Below, in pieces: positions 46,654 through 54,772 of a stretch of DNA of 64,000 nt. The DNA comes from Okeania sp. SIO2B3 (lineage in GTDB: Bacteria > Cyanobacteriota > Cyanobacteriia > Cyanobacteriales > Microcoleaceae), in assembly GCF_010672525.1 (NCBI RefSeq), contig NZ_JAAHGH010000001.1:197097-261096 (forward strand). The letters are read 5' to 3'. Position 1 is the stretch's first letter. Every line of letters starts with the position of its first letter. The notes beneath the pieces were generated by a model. It saw nothing but the letters and a program-made list of their open reading frames with translations, made no database searches and was not told the origin of the DNA. Made by a program: the position numbers and the translations under genes.

Positions 46654-46851
46654 ATGGAATTTGATTATGAGGAAACTGTCATTAATATTGAAAATATTAT
46701 TGCTGAAATTGAATCGGGAGAATTAACATTAGAGGAAGTATTTGAAAAATTTTCTCTTGCTGTGGCAGATTTGCAAAAATGTGAAGCTTTTCTCGCTCAA
46801 GGTCAACAACAAATGAATTTATTAATTGAAACTTTAGAAGATGATTTTTAG
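46654..46851 (+). CDS. xseB: exodeoxyribonuclease VII small subunit
   Basis: 65 aa, helical: [60 protein letters not shown]. This is the three-helix XseB pattern (about 60-80 aa). I use ATG 46654, 4 bp after the xseA stop; the upstream TTG at 46627 would overlap xseA. It assembles around the XseA coiled coil. Confidence 0.93.
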   Translation: MEFDYEETVINIENIIAEIESGELTLEEVFEKFSLAVADLQKCEAFLAQGQQQMNLLIETLEDDF

Positions 46852-47236
46852 GAGGTCTGGCACACAAGGATTTTGCTACGGATATCACACAAGGATTTGG
46901 CCTCGGATATACGGATTAATATGGATAAATATTTGGAGTCGGGAGTCGGGAGTCTGGTTTCATACTTTAAATTGACTTTAGCAATTATCAGATTATTGTT
47001 AGATTTTTTGGCAAAAGTTTTCTAATCGTGAAGGATAATAAAAAAGTTATAGCTTAAGAAAAAATCAACTCATCAAATATCGTTTTTTTGACTTTTATGG
47101 TTGATAGCTAAACCTATTCGATAAAATTCTTTCACTGCATTAGGGCTGATTCATCTCATTGAACGTTTATATGATTAATTTGCACTAGAACCCACTCCTA
47201 CTATTGCAACATTTTAACTGATATCGCTAATAATTA
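46852..47236. other. intergenic region downstream of xseAB
   Basis: Contains a short duplication (CACACAAGGATTTTGCTACG followed by GATATCACACAAGGATTTGG, 46861-46905) and AT-rich sequence. No gene. Confidence 0.4.
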
Positions 47237-47842
47237 TCAAAATGAAAATTTACCGTTAATTAGTAATTTTTCCTCATCCCCTTTCTGAATTTCAAAATTT
47301 CCAAAAGACTCTTCTTTTAATATTGGAGAAATTAATACTACATCAGTAAATTGATTTAAAGACAAATCTTTTTCACAAGACAACCCCCTGTTTATAGGAT
47401 AAAATTCCTCTTTTGTACTGTTATTTACTTCCAGGAAAAATATCGCAGGCATTTCTGGATTTGTGAAATAGGAACCGTGCATATAGATAATGAAACTTTT
47501 ACCATACAAATTGTATTTAGGTTGATATAATTCAAACTCTTTTTTCTCTATCTCTGAAAGTTTACCTCTAAAAGCTATTCCATAAGGGGAACCAGATTTA
47601 TTTCTGAAATTATCCACCCTTTGATGAAATTTAACAAAGTTATTCTGGGATTCTTCTCTACTTCTAAGATATATTAGTTCTAAATAATTTTTCTCAAAAA
47701 AAATAAACCTTGAACTGGTTCCTTGTCCAGTATGCTCCCTCATTTCAGAAGGAGAAAAACCTAGTGATGATATTTTATTTATCGCATCCGCATCATCTTC
47801 AACTATTCTAAAAATATGGTCTACTTCCAGATTTTCATACAT
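47237..47842 (-). CDS. VOC / glyoxalase-like superfamily protein
   Basis: 201 aa. The N-terminal LEVDHIFRIVEDDADAINKI, LGFSPSEMREHTGQGTSSRF and IFFEKNYLELIYL follow the order of the glyoxalase-like (VOC) family in which PGQGT-R-FFF-N-LEL is diagnostic. These proteins have a beta-alpha-beta-beta-beta metal-binding fold with varied reactions (isomerase, dioxygenase, resistance); the metal ligands cannot be fixed with certainty. The His of VDHIF and the Glu of LEL are candidates. It stands alone; the function is unknown. Confidence 0.7.
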   Translation of the reverse strand: MYENLEVDHIFRIVEDDADAINKISSLGFSPSEMREHTGQGTSSRFIFFEKNYLELIYLRSREESQNNFVKFHQRVDNFRNKSGSPYGIAFRGKLSEIEKKEFELYQPKYNLYGKSFIIYMHGSYFTNPEMPAIFFLEVNNSTKEEFYPINRGLSCEKDLSLNQFTDVVLISPILKEESFGNFEIQKGDEEKLLINGKFSF

Positions 47843-47993
47843 ATTTTCAATCCTCTTTCCTCTTGAAAGTTTTAGTAGTAGTATAAGCGATCGCTAAGAA
47901 AAAATCAATTCCTCAAATATCGGTTTTTTTTACTTTTATGGTTGATCGTTCCCACACTTTCTCAATGCACTACCAAATATTTAATTTTAATTC
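47843..47993. other. intergenic region
   Basis: AT-rich; contains TCAATTCCTCAAATATCGGT, a partial repeat of a stretch near 47070, and a HIP1-like site near 47888. Confidence 0.4.
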
Positions 47994-49146
47994 GGCTTTG
48001 TTGCATGAAAGTATATAACTACCGCACTTGCTCTGCATATGTACTTAATAACGCGCGGAAACTGCTGTAACTATTGTCCAATAGTTAAATCGAAAATATC
48101 AGTTTGACATAAAAGGTTGAAACTTTTACCTGTAAAAGCTTTGAGGTTTAATCAGTAGTTCGATAACTATTGGACAATAGATAAATCGAACATCAATAAT
48201 CGTGAAACAGTGCGATTAAGCTGCCGCCACCATCCTCCGCCAACGCTTTCTCAGCAGAGCAATAACTATTGTCCAATAGTTAAATCGAAAATATCAGTTT
48301 GACATAAAAGGTTGAAACTATTATCTGTAAAAGCTTTGAGGTTTAATCAGTAGTTCGATAACTATTGGACAATAGATAAATCGAACATCAATAATCGTGA
48401 AACAGTGCGATTAAGCTGCCGCCACCATCCTCCGCCAACGCTTTCTCAGCAGAGCAATAACTATTGGACAATAGATAAATCGAAAATATCAGTTTGACAT
48501 AAAAGGTTGAAACTATTATCTGTAAAAGCTTTGAAGTTTAATCAGTAGTTCGATAACTATTGGACAATAGATAAATCGAACATCAATAATCGTGAAACAG
48601 TGCGATTAAGCTGCCGCCACCATCCTCCGCCAACGCTTTCTCAGCAGAGCAATAACTATTGGACAATAGATAAATCGAAAATATCAGTTTGACATAAAAG
48701 GTTGAAACTATTATCTGTAAAAGCTTTGAGGTTTAATCAGTAGAACGATAACTATTGGACAATAGATAAATCGAACATCAATAATCGTGAAACAGTGCGA
48801 TTAAGCTGCCGCCACCATCCTCCGCCAACGCTTTCTCAGCAGAGCAATAACTATTGGACAATAGATAAATCGAAAATATCAGTTTGACATAAAAGGTTGA
48901 AACTATTATCTGTAAAAGCTTTGAGGTTTAATCAGTAGAACGATAATAACTATTGGACAATAGATAAATAGAACATCAATAATCGTGAAACAGTGCGATT
49001 AAGCTGCCGCCACCATCCTCCGCCAACGCTTTCTCAGCAGAGCAATAACTATTGGACAATAGATAAATCGAACATCAATAATCGCGAAACAGAACGATAT
49101 AGCTGCGGAATGGATGTTAAGAACACTACTTTCATGCAACAAAGCC
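47994..49146. mobile_element. transposon-like element with IS903-like ends enclosing a tandem array
   Basis: The left end GGCTTTGTTGCATGAAAG (47994-48011) and the right end CTTTCATGCAACAAAGCC (49129-49146) are a perfect 18-bp inverted repeat. I know IS903 of the IS5 family to begin GGCTTTGTTGAATAAATC, so these termini are of that type. The 1.1 kb between them contains no transposase frame, only a 195-bp direct-repeat array. I see no clear target duplication (TTTTAATTC left, ATGTAAAGT right), so insertion may be old or followed by rearrangement. Confidence 0.75.
48068..49080. repeat. tandem array with a 195-bp unit (five full copies)
   Basis: Units begin at about 48068, 48262, 48456, 48651, 48846 and a partial at 49044, with a spacing near 195 bp. 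Each unit carries ACTATTGGACAATAG twice (or ACTATTGTCCAATAGTT in the first two), the palindrome CTATTG-NN-CAATAG, plus AAGCTGCCGCCACCATCC and CTTTCTCAGCAGAGC. Divergence is low, so expansion looks recent. There is no open reading frame. Confidence 0.95.
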
Positions 49147-49253
49147 ATGTAAAGTAGTCAAGTGAACAAAAAATAATGTCTCAAGTCTCCCCCTTTTAAA
49201 GAGATAAAAAAATTTCCATTGTATTCAAAGTTCCCATAGCTTCAGCCAGAGGT

Positions 49254-49275
49254 ACTGATAACTATAAACTGAAAT
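49254..49275. repeat. degenerate TGATAAC module
   Basis: AGAGGTACTGATAACTATAA ending CTGAAATGAC, downstream of the kinase gene end. It fits the conserved module boundaries (GAGGTAC to GAAATGAC) but here ends in no useful frame. Confidence 0.7.
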
Positions 49276-49287
49276 GACTCCTGAATC

Positions 49288-50808
49288 CTACCACTTATCC
49301 AACTTTTTCGCCATCGCCTCTGCATGACTCCACCACTTCTGACCTCCTGACCAAATTCGTGAAGGTAAATGACCAACTGGTGCCCAATTTCTAAACTTAA
49401 ATCCGCGATCGCGAAAATGCAAATTATAAGTCAACCAACCTACCTGACTACAAAACTCCCCATAATCTTCATCCACACTTTCATAAATCTGTTTTTGCAC
49501 GCTAAACCCAAACTTCCCCTGACTGTACTTCACCCAAAGGCGATCGATAGTCAGCAAATCTTCACAAGGCAAATTATCAATATCATCCTGAAACAAATAA
49601 CTTTTTCTCCTCTTCCCCAAAACTTCACATAAAACTGCCCATGTTTCCATATCCGCTTCCCGCCACTTTTGCACTGCCAACAAATACTGCAATTTCCCAT
49701 ACTCTACCCCCACTGCCGAAATTAACTCATTTTCATCTAGTGTTAAAACTTGCGGAATAAACCTCCCTACCAAACTCTGAACCGATGGCAACACAGACAA
49801 CTTTTGATTTACCAACGCCAAAGACTCTATATTTTTCACAGGTTGCCTGACAATACTTGACCTAGACTCCAACGCTTGCAAAACTTGTTCCGCCGTCTGA
49901 TAGCGTTGACTCACAGAATTTTGCAATAACTTATCTAATATATTGCCGAGACCTTGACTAACACTACTACCACTCGGCAAAAAATCTCGCCATCTCCAAC
50001 AGTCATTAACAACATCAAACATATCCCACGGCGCAACATTCGTCAGTAAATGAATGCAAGTTACACCCAAACTAAACAAATCACTTGCTGGTAATACTTT
50101 CCCTCTGGTTTGCTCCGGTGCCATATATTCCGGACTACCAATAACAGTACCAGTACGAATTAAAGCAGTACCTGTCAACAACTTCGCCACGCCAAAATCA
50201 ATTAATACAAATTCTCCCACTTTTCCTAATTTTTCCCCTGCTCTATTTTCTCCTGGTAGGTAGGGTGGTTTTTGATAGTTAATAGGTGGGGAGGTACGAC
50301 GAATAATATTTTCTGGTTTAATATCCCGATGAATAATTTGATGTTGATGAATAAAGCGCAATACTGGCAGTAACTCCCGCAAAAATTGCCATATTTGTTC
50401 TTCGTTGAAGAGACCTTGTTGTAATTCTTGCTTTAATGTCAAACCTTGAATATATTCCTGCACCAAATACAAATTTTGATTGTATTGAAAATGGGCTAAA
50501 AGCAGAGGAATTTGTGGATGTTGTCCCAACTGCCCTAACCTCATTACCTCTTGCCGAAATAATCTAGCTGTTGTGTGATGACTTTCGGGGTCGAGGGTGG
50601 AAAATGATATTTGCTTGAGAATACATGGGAGCTTCAGAGGATGTTGTTCGTCTACGCCCAAAAATGTTTTGCCAAAGCTTCCCTGACCAACTTTTTTCAG
50701 GAGACGATAGCGCCTGTGGAGGAGTAGGGGCGATCGGCAACTCTGACAATAGGTTGCTGTATCTGGATTTTCAGGATTGGGACATAGAGAATTAACGCAA
50801 TAACTCAT
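49288..50808 (-). CDS. serine/threonine protein kinase with C-terminal GUN4 domain
   Basis: 506 aa. N-terminal Cys motif (YCVNSLCPNPENPDTATYCQSC, trimmed: C-x(4-5)-C...C-x2-C, about residues 3-24) suits a small zinc ribbon. The kinase domain follows: GQGSFGKTFLG (about 41-51), HRDIKPENI (about 160-168), VLIDFGVAKLL and YMAPEQTRG. Beyond about residue 350 comes LQYLLAVQKWREADMETWAV, DIDNLPCEDLLTIDRLWVKY and FKFRNWAPVGHLPSRIWSGG: a GUN4 domain, which binds Mg-porphyrin and protoporphyrin and stimulates Mg-chelatase. The fusion suggests a tetrapyrrole-sensing kinase. Start ATG at 50808; the gene stands alone upstream of tRNA-His. Confidence 0.92.
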   Translation of the reverse strand: MSYCVNSLCPNPENPDTATYCQSCRSPLLLHRRYRLLKKVGQGSFGKTFLGVDEQHPLKLPCILKQISFSTLDPESHHTTARLFRQEVMRLGQLGQHPQIPLLLAHFQYNQNLYLVQEYIQGLTLKQELQQGLFNEEQIWQFLRELLPVLRFIHQHQIIHRDIKPENIIRRTSPPINYQKPPYLPGENRAGEKLGKVGEFVLIDFGVAKLLTGTALIRTGTVIGSPEYMAPEQTRGKVLPASDLFSLGVTCIHLLTNVAPWDMFDVVNDCWRWRDFLPSGSSVSQGLGNILDKLLQNSVSQRYQTAEQVLQALESRSSIVRQPVKNIESLALVNQKLSVLPSVQSLVGRFIPQVLTLDENELISAVGVEYGKLQYLLAVQKWREADMETWAVLCEVLGKRRKSYLFQDDIDNLPCEDLLTIDRLWVKYSQGKFGFSVQKQIYESVDEDYGEFCSQVGWLTYNLHFRDRGFKFRNWAPVGHLPSRIWSGGQKWWSHAEAMAKKLDKW

Positions 50809-50903
50809 TGAAGGGTTAGTTTTATATTTTAGATTTTTGCCTAGGGGGTTTACAAATATGATTTAGTAATGCTATATTAGTTTACTGTAAGAAAAATATG
50901 TAT

Positions 50904-50977
50904 GGCGAGCGTGGCCAAGTGGTTAAGGCAGTGGTTTGTGGTTCCACCATTCGTGGGTTCGAGTCCCATCGTTCGCC
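50904..50977 (+). tRNA. tRNA-His(GTG)
   Basis: Encoded G(-1) pairs with C73, the His identity element. Acceptor GCGAGCG/CGTTCGC, D-arm GCC/GGC, anticodon loop TTGTGGT with anticodon GTG, T-arm GTGGG-TTCGAGT-CCCAT. It matches chloroplast trnH-GUG strongly. The anticodon stem GTGGT / TCCAC has a T-T mismatch at its loop-closing pair (positions 31/39), where the chloroplast gene has A-T. The last base and one more C (50978) could be the first base of CCA. The foreign-looking region begins immediately downstream. Confidence 0.95.
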
Positions 50978-51045
50978 CTTTGTCAAGTTATGGAGTCTTA
51001 AGCATCCAAACCTAGAAGGATGAAAGAGAAGCGTTGATTTTACTC

Positions 51046-51094
51046 ACTTTTTACTCAATTAAGTCTAGCATGATGGGATGATTGAGTAAAAAGT
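51046..51094. repeat. 14-bp inverted repeat downstream of tRNA-His
   Basis: ACTTTTTACTCAAT (51046-51059) and ATTGAGTAAAAAGT (51081-51094) are perfect inverted copies around a 21-nt loop. No T-run follows on either strand, so it is not a classic terminator. The left arm together with upstream TTACTCAC resembles the inverse of the 17-bp direct repeat at 63085-63124, so it may be a recombinase or replication-protein site. Confidence 0.6.
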
Positions 51095-51282
51095 CAAAAC
51101 TTTCACGAGGAAGATAGGTCAGATTATTCGCGATCGCGAATAAAATCATGGCCAATAAAAATCTATAAATGGCCTAATTAACACCATTAACTGCTTATAT
51201 CATTTCTTGTACTATAAAATTATGTAAGTAAATTATGTAATAAAAAATATTCTGCATCCGACTATGGGTAAAAAAATGAAAG

Positions 51283-51312
51283 TTGACAAAATAATATTCT
51301 ATTTTGTATACT
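51283..51312 (+). promoter_or_regulatory. strong sigma-70-type promoter
   Basis: TTGACA (51283-51288) and TATACT (51307-51312) separated by 18 bp: a perfect -35 box and a -10 box one base from consensus. It faces the ORF-free region that ends at the terminator near 51506, with no start codon and ribosome site in between. Confidence 0.8.
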
Positions 51313-51318
51313 AAAAAT

Positions 51319-51511
51319 GTTCGACTTCCTGCTACGACTTTTATCGTAGTGCCGTTGGTCAATAATCAGGATATAAGTGACTATGCCAGCTAGAGGGATC
51401 ATAACGTAGCGACCGGAGGTAGCTTCACTCTAGTTAAATTCTCCAAAAAAAATAACGCTAGCCTGGGATTGCTATAAGGTAATATTTTCCAGTGACTAGC
51501 GTTATTTTTTT
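51319..51511 (+). ncRNA. putative small non-coding RNA
   Basis: Inferred from the promoter (51283-51312) and terminator (51451-51512): a transcript of about 190 nt. It contains the hairpin CTACGACTTTTATCGTAG (51334-51351) and a region with GTAGCGACCGGAGGTAGC. No long reading frame or ribosome-binding site with a start is present. It does not resemble tmRNA, 6S RNA (ends do not pair), Yfr1 or any ribozyme I know. As it lies at the left edge of the element it might be an antisense or copy-control RNA; this is inference. Confidence 0.6.
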
Positions 51512-51512
51512 A
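51451..51512 (+). terminator. rho-independent terminator with long stem
   Basis: AATAACGCTAG (51451-51461) pairs with CTAGCGTTATT (51496-51506), followed by a T-run; an inner CTGG/CCAG pairing extends the structure. Flanking A and T runs make it active in both orientations. Confidence 0.85.
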
Positions 51513-51637
51513 TACAAGTAAATTATACAAGTAAATTATTGTATAAAGAAAATGATGCACGTCAAGCACTCTATGTTTGAGCTTGAATTGCGAAGGGCAA
51601 ATTGAAGAATGACTCACGACTACTCAGAATCATCCTC

Positions 51638-51850
51638 TTAAGGCAGCTCTCTCCAAGAGTATTCGATATACTCAGACAAAAACTCTTCAGCAGCTTCATA
51701 CATAAGCTCTTCTTTCTCTTTCTCTGTCATTCCATCCCACCATTCTTTCACAGACAATGTTACTTCAGGGGGAACCAAGTTTTCAAGGGGAACAATCTAT
51801 GATTGTTCAGCGTTACATAGCCCTATGGTAAGTTTAAATTCAATGTCCAT
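51638..51850 (-). pseudogene. small element gene interrupted by an in-frame amber codon
   Basis: ATG at 51850 has a strong AAGGAAGGAA ribosome-binding site. The frame encodes MDIEFKLTIGLCNAEQS, then TAG (51797-51799), then continues open for 52 residues: IVPLENLVPPEVTLSVKEWW, DGMTEKEKEELMYEAAEEFL, SEYIEYSWRELP and a TAA. The downstream part has sensible composition (acidic helices), which says it was or is coding. Either the TAG inactivates it, or the element reads through TAG. The family is unknown. Confidence 0.65.
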
Positions 51851-51929
51851 GCTTAATTCCTTCCTTTTGTAAAATAAATTAGATGAAGATGAGAGGGGGT
51901 ATATAGTATATACCCCCGTGTTTTTACAG

Positions 51930-53744
51930 CTACTCGCCAGTATAGCGGTAATAATAGCGGTTATTAACCTTAATAAACTCCCATCCAAGCAAGCTCATTA
52001 CTTGATTACGTTTACTAGCATTTGCTTTTGGGAATAGTCCACTAACAGTCGCTTGTTTAAAGTAGGCGATCGCCTCTGTTGACGATATCATCGCGTCAAT
52101 GAGAGGCTCGTTGTTAGAGAGCCGTTTTAAATTGACTAGATGAACCTGGTGGAGAATTCTCTCCATGATTGGTTTCATATACTTTAGCTCGACAAAGTAG
52201 TCTTGAGCGGGGTATGATAGAGACATAGCATGATGCAATACTTCAGGTTTAGCTACTGCAAACTTGGGCGCAGACTGGTTTTCCGGCTCTTGCGCCTTTT
52301 CTGCCGAAGAAGTTTGGTAGCCTCCAGTTTTGCGGATACTAGGTAAAACTTCTGAAGTAACCCATTTCCGGAAGACCTTCGCTTGTGGTTTACGAGATTT
52401 TAAAACTAAAGAATACATACCAGACTCTGAAACTATTGATACGTCTCGGTTTTGGCCTGATACAAATAGTGTTTGTATCAGCTTTTCATCATCATCCAGT
52501 CGTTTTAATGACATAGAAACATCAGATAATTCTAGCACGTCACACAAATCCTTAGCGACGAACCAAGGTTCACCCTCTATAAGGACTACCCTGACGTCAT
52601 GCCCTTTAAAATCGAACGGCGTAACAGAATCATCAGTTAACACCTCTGCGATCGTCCCATCTGGGCTGGTCGTTGTAGCCTGAACTTCAGGGTCTCTTTT
52701 GGGAGTATCAAAAGATTCAAGGAAATTATCAAGAGTCGTAATTTCCATATCCTCTGACTTAGATCCAGTCGAGCTATTGACTCTTTGAATCTCCGCTGGC
52801 TTTTTTGATTCTTCTGTAACAGGTAAAACTGATGTATATTCAAGGTCACAATTCATAGCTTTTTCGGCGATCCAATCCTGGAGGCTCGTTGTAGAGAAAG
52901 AACGATAAGTCTTTCTCGCAATGTCAGTACGATGCTTTCCAGCTCCGAACGCGTAATATTCAATTATTAAAGATGCTGCAACAACTGGAATTCCTTTCTT
53001 TTTCCAGATAAGGAACTCATCACGGTCTATCCCCCCAGACACAAGACTTTGAACCAGCCTTGGGAAAAAGGAATATTTTTTCTCTTCTAGCGAAACCTCT
53101 AACAACGCAATTAAATCCTCATGGTCTATCCCACATAATTCCGCTACCCCAGGAAAAGAGCAGCGCCCCTCTCCGGACTTATCAATCCAAAAATCATTAT
53201 TCATAATAGGTGAATTATCTACTTCAAGGGTGGTAATTTCAACACTGGATGATTCAACAGCTTCTTGTGATACTTCAGTATTTTTCTCGCTTAGTTCCTC
53301 CTGGTCTGCTGTAATGGCGTGGATGCCTTTCTCATCTAGTGAGCTTAACCATTCAAGTAAATCTTTTGCCCAATTTTTCCGTGAGCGACGGGCGATCTCC
53401 ATTGCCCCTGCCAGCGAAACAACTAAATAAGGCCTTTTCCTTCCTTTAGCGTCTTCAAAATGTATAAAAACTGGGTTTTCAGAGGAGAGTCTCTTATGTG
53501 CAACGCTGGTTCCAGTTAAATCTATAGCAGAGCATATATCTCTCGCTACAAACCAGCGATCGCCCTCAACTATTGCAGTTCTAATCTGCTTAAACCCCCT
53601 AAACATTAGCGTTTCTCTTGAAATGTCTGAAGAATAATTTTGCGGTTTCATTTGCCTTGATTTTATTGAGTAAATTACAATTTCTGAGATCATTTTAGTG
53701 AACCCAGATGATTGCAATTTGTTTTCAGGCTGAATAAACGACAT
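51930..53744 (-). CDS. double BRO-N domain protein, antirepressor-like
   Basis: Up to 604 aa. Two BRO-N domains are visible: the first at about residues 48-140 (FRGFKQIRTAIVEGDRWFVA, RDICSAIDLTGTSVAHKRL) and the second at about 373-475 (DFKGHDVRVVLIEGEPWFVA, KDLCDVLELSDVSMSLKRL, SEVLPSIRKTGGYQ). BRO-N is a DNA-binding domain of phage antirepressors and viral Bro proteins. Between them lies a charged region with FWIDKSGEGRCSFPGVAELC (190-210) and later SFPRLVQSLVSGGIDRDEF; the C-terminus is basic. The first ATG is shown; ATG 53651 (preceded by CAAGGC) is a plausible later start, just before the first domain. It is the only gene of the element here that ends in TAG. Confidence 0.82.
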   Translation of the reverse strand: MSFIQPENKLQSSGFTKMISEIVIYSIKSRQMKPQNYSSDISRETLMFRGFKQIRTAIVEGDRWFVARDICSAIDLTGTSVAHKRLSSENPVFIHFEDAKGRKRPYLVVSLAGAMEIARRSRKNWAKDLLEWLSSLDEKGIHAITADQEELSEKNTEVSQEAVESSSVEITTLEVDNSPIMNNDFWIDKSGEGRCSFPGVAELCGIDHEDLIALLEVSLEEKKYSFFPRLVQSLVSGGIDRDEFLIWKKKGIPVVAASLIIEYYAFGAGKHRTDIARKTYRSFSTTSLQDWIAEKAMNCDLEYTSVLPVTEESKKPAEIQRVNSSTGSKSEDMEITTLDNFLESFDTPKRDPEVQATTTSPDGTIAEVLTDDSVTPFDFKGHDVRVVLIEGEPWFVAKDLCDVLELSDVSMSLKRLDDDEKLIQTLFVSGQNRDVSIVSESGMYSLVLKSRKPQAKVFRKWVTSEVLPSIRKTGGYQTSSAEKAQEPENQSAPKFAVAKPEVLHHAMSLSYPAQDYFVELKYMKPIMERILHQVHLVNLKRLSNNEPLIDAMISSTEAIAYFKQATVSGLFPKANASKRNQVMSLLGWEFIKVNNRYYYRYTGE

Positions 53745-53811
53745 TCCAGCCCCAGGAAGAGGAGGGAGGTCATAATTACTGGCGCTACCCCCCCCCTCTT
53801 GATTAGACTTT

Positions 53812-54005
53812 TTAATCTAATGGTTCTGAATCAGCTAGCTCTAAACGCCCAGGGGCGATGTCTTCTTCTATAGCGTCTTCATTTATTCCTTCAACCAAAA
53901 TAACTCTATCAACTTCCGCCTAGCTTCCTCTTCGCTCTCGGCGACGATGGGAGAAAAGAATTGGTATCCACAAATTTCCCTTTGGAAATAATACTTGTAC
54001 TTCAT
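53812..54005 (-). pseudogene. small element gene with a frameshift
   Basis: ATG at 54005 follows an AAGGAGAA ribosome site and starts MKYKYYFQREICGYQFFSPI, then VAESEEEARRK and a stop soon after. In the next frame the sequence continues as VDRVILVEGINEDAIEEDIA, PGRLELADSEPLD, ending in TAA at 53812-53814. The two halves look like one ~64-residue protein with a frameshift near 53915. Family unknown. Confidence 0.55.
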
Positions 54006-54042
54006 AATTCTCCTTGTTTTCTATTTGTTCCCACTTTTATCA

Positions 54043-54648
54043 TTAATTTATTTCTTCAATTTTTTCTGCGATTGAGCACTCGTAGGATTTGATGAGCTGA
54101 AAGGTTTTACCCTCACTCTTTACGAAACATCCTACGATACCAGCTAAGACCCTCAAGTAGATATCAGCTTTAGCTCTGTTTCTGATAGCTATCAAACCAT
54201 CAGTTTTCTTAGCTAGTTCATTGGCCTTCCTGAGAAATTTCTGTAGGTCTTTATCCTTCGGTACAAGCTCTTTGTCTTCAACTAGCTCCCATGGAAGTTG
54301 TACGGCTAAATTTCTTAGTTCAATTAGTAACTCACGAACGATTTCATCAGGCGATCGCTTAAATTTTACTAAGTCACGAAGGATTGATTTGACTCTATTT
54401 GAGTTACTTGTTGACCAATGCCTTGAGCCATGTGGATGGGATTTCAGTTTTTCAATTTTTACTGATATGCCGTCAGAGAGAATCGCGAAGTAATCGCCTT
54501 CCCAATGGTCATACGTGCTATCAAATTCATCCTTAACGGATTGATAACTGTCAACCTGCTTCCTGGACGCTGTAATTATATAGTTCAAGCAATAATTACA
54601 ACCAATGCAGCTGTTGATTGTATCCTCAGTTTTTAATAGACAGAACAT
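54043..54648 (-). CDS. element protein with a Cys cluster, unknown
   Basis: 201 aa. The N-terminus carries C-x2-C-x2-C (SCIGCNYCLNYI, about residues 14-24); the rest is charged and helical (NRVKSILRDLVKFKRSPDEI, NRAKADIYLRVLAGIVGCFV). A metal-binding (zinc) N-terminus is suggested by sequence only. No family is recognised. It lies between the two broken or regulatory genes of the element's left arm and is transcribed with them on the minus strand. Confidence 0.5.
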   Translation of the reverse strand: MFCLLKTEDTINSCIGCNYCLNYIITASRKQVDSYQSVKDEFDSTYDHWEGDYFAILSDGISVKIEKLKSHPHGSRHWSTSNSNRVKSILRDLVKFKRSPDEIVRELLIELRNLAVQLPWELVEDKELVPKDKDLQKFLRKANELAKKTDGLIAIRNRAKADIYLRVLAGIVGCFVKSEGKTFQLIKSYECSIAEKIEEIN

Positions 54649-54726
54649 TTTCCCTCGTAAATAGACAGGTTCTAGATAGTTTTTTATATATCTAGAAGAC
54701 TGCTATTTTTCAGGTGAGGGTTGTTA

Positions 54727-54750
54727 AAAGTGAGCTATATAGCTCACTTT
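54727..54750 (-). terminator. palindromic terminator
   Basis: AAAGTGAGCTATATAGCTCACTTT is a perfect 24-bp palindrome; on the minus strand it is followed by TTAACAACC, with the T-run formed by the stem end. It ends the 54773-55030 gene and may also act on the other strand. Confidence 0.7.
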
Positions 54751-54772
54751 GTTTCTTGCAGAGGGAATTTTG

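Larger units (their letters stand above)
50978..51318. other. left flank of the integrated element
   Basis: No gene. It contains the 14-bp inverted repeat at 51046-51094, a HIP1-like palindrome CGCGATCGCG near 51130 and the promoter at 51283-51312. It lies between tRNA-His and a putative non-coding RNA. Confidence 0.5.

Noticed and set aside
48068-49080. CRISPR array or rDNA-like repeat
   Set aside because: The units are about 195 bp and nearly identical along their full length, without spacers or cas genes.
51319-51511. 6S RNA or tmRNA
   Set aside because: The 5' and 3' ends do not pair as in 6S RNA, and there is no tRNA-like part or tag frame as in tmRNA.
50978-51512. integrase gene at the tRNA-proximal end of the element
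   Set aside because: I found no tyrosine or serine recombinase motif on either strand; if present it lies outside the window.
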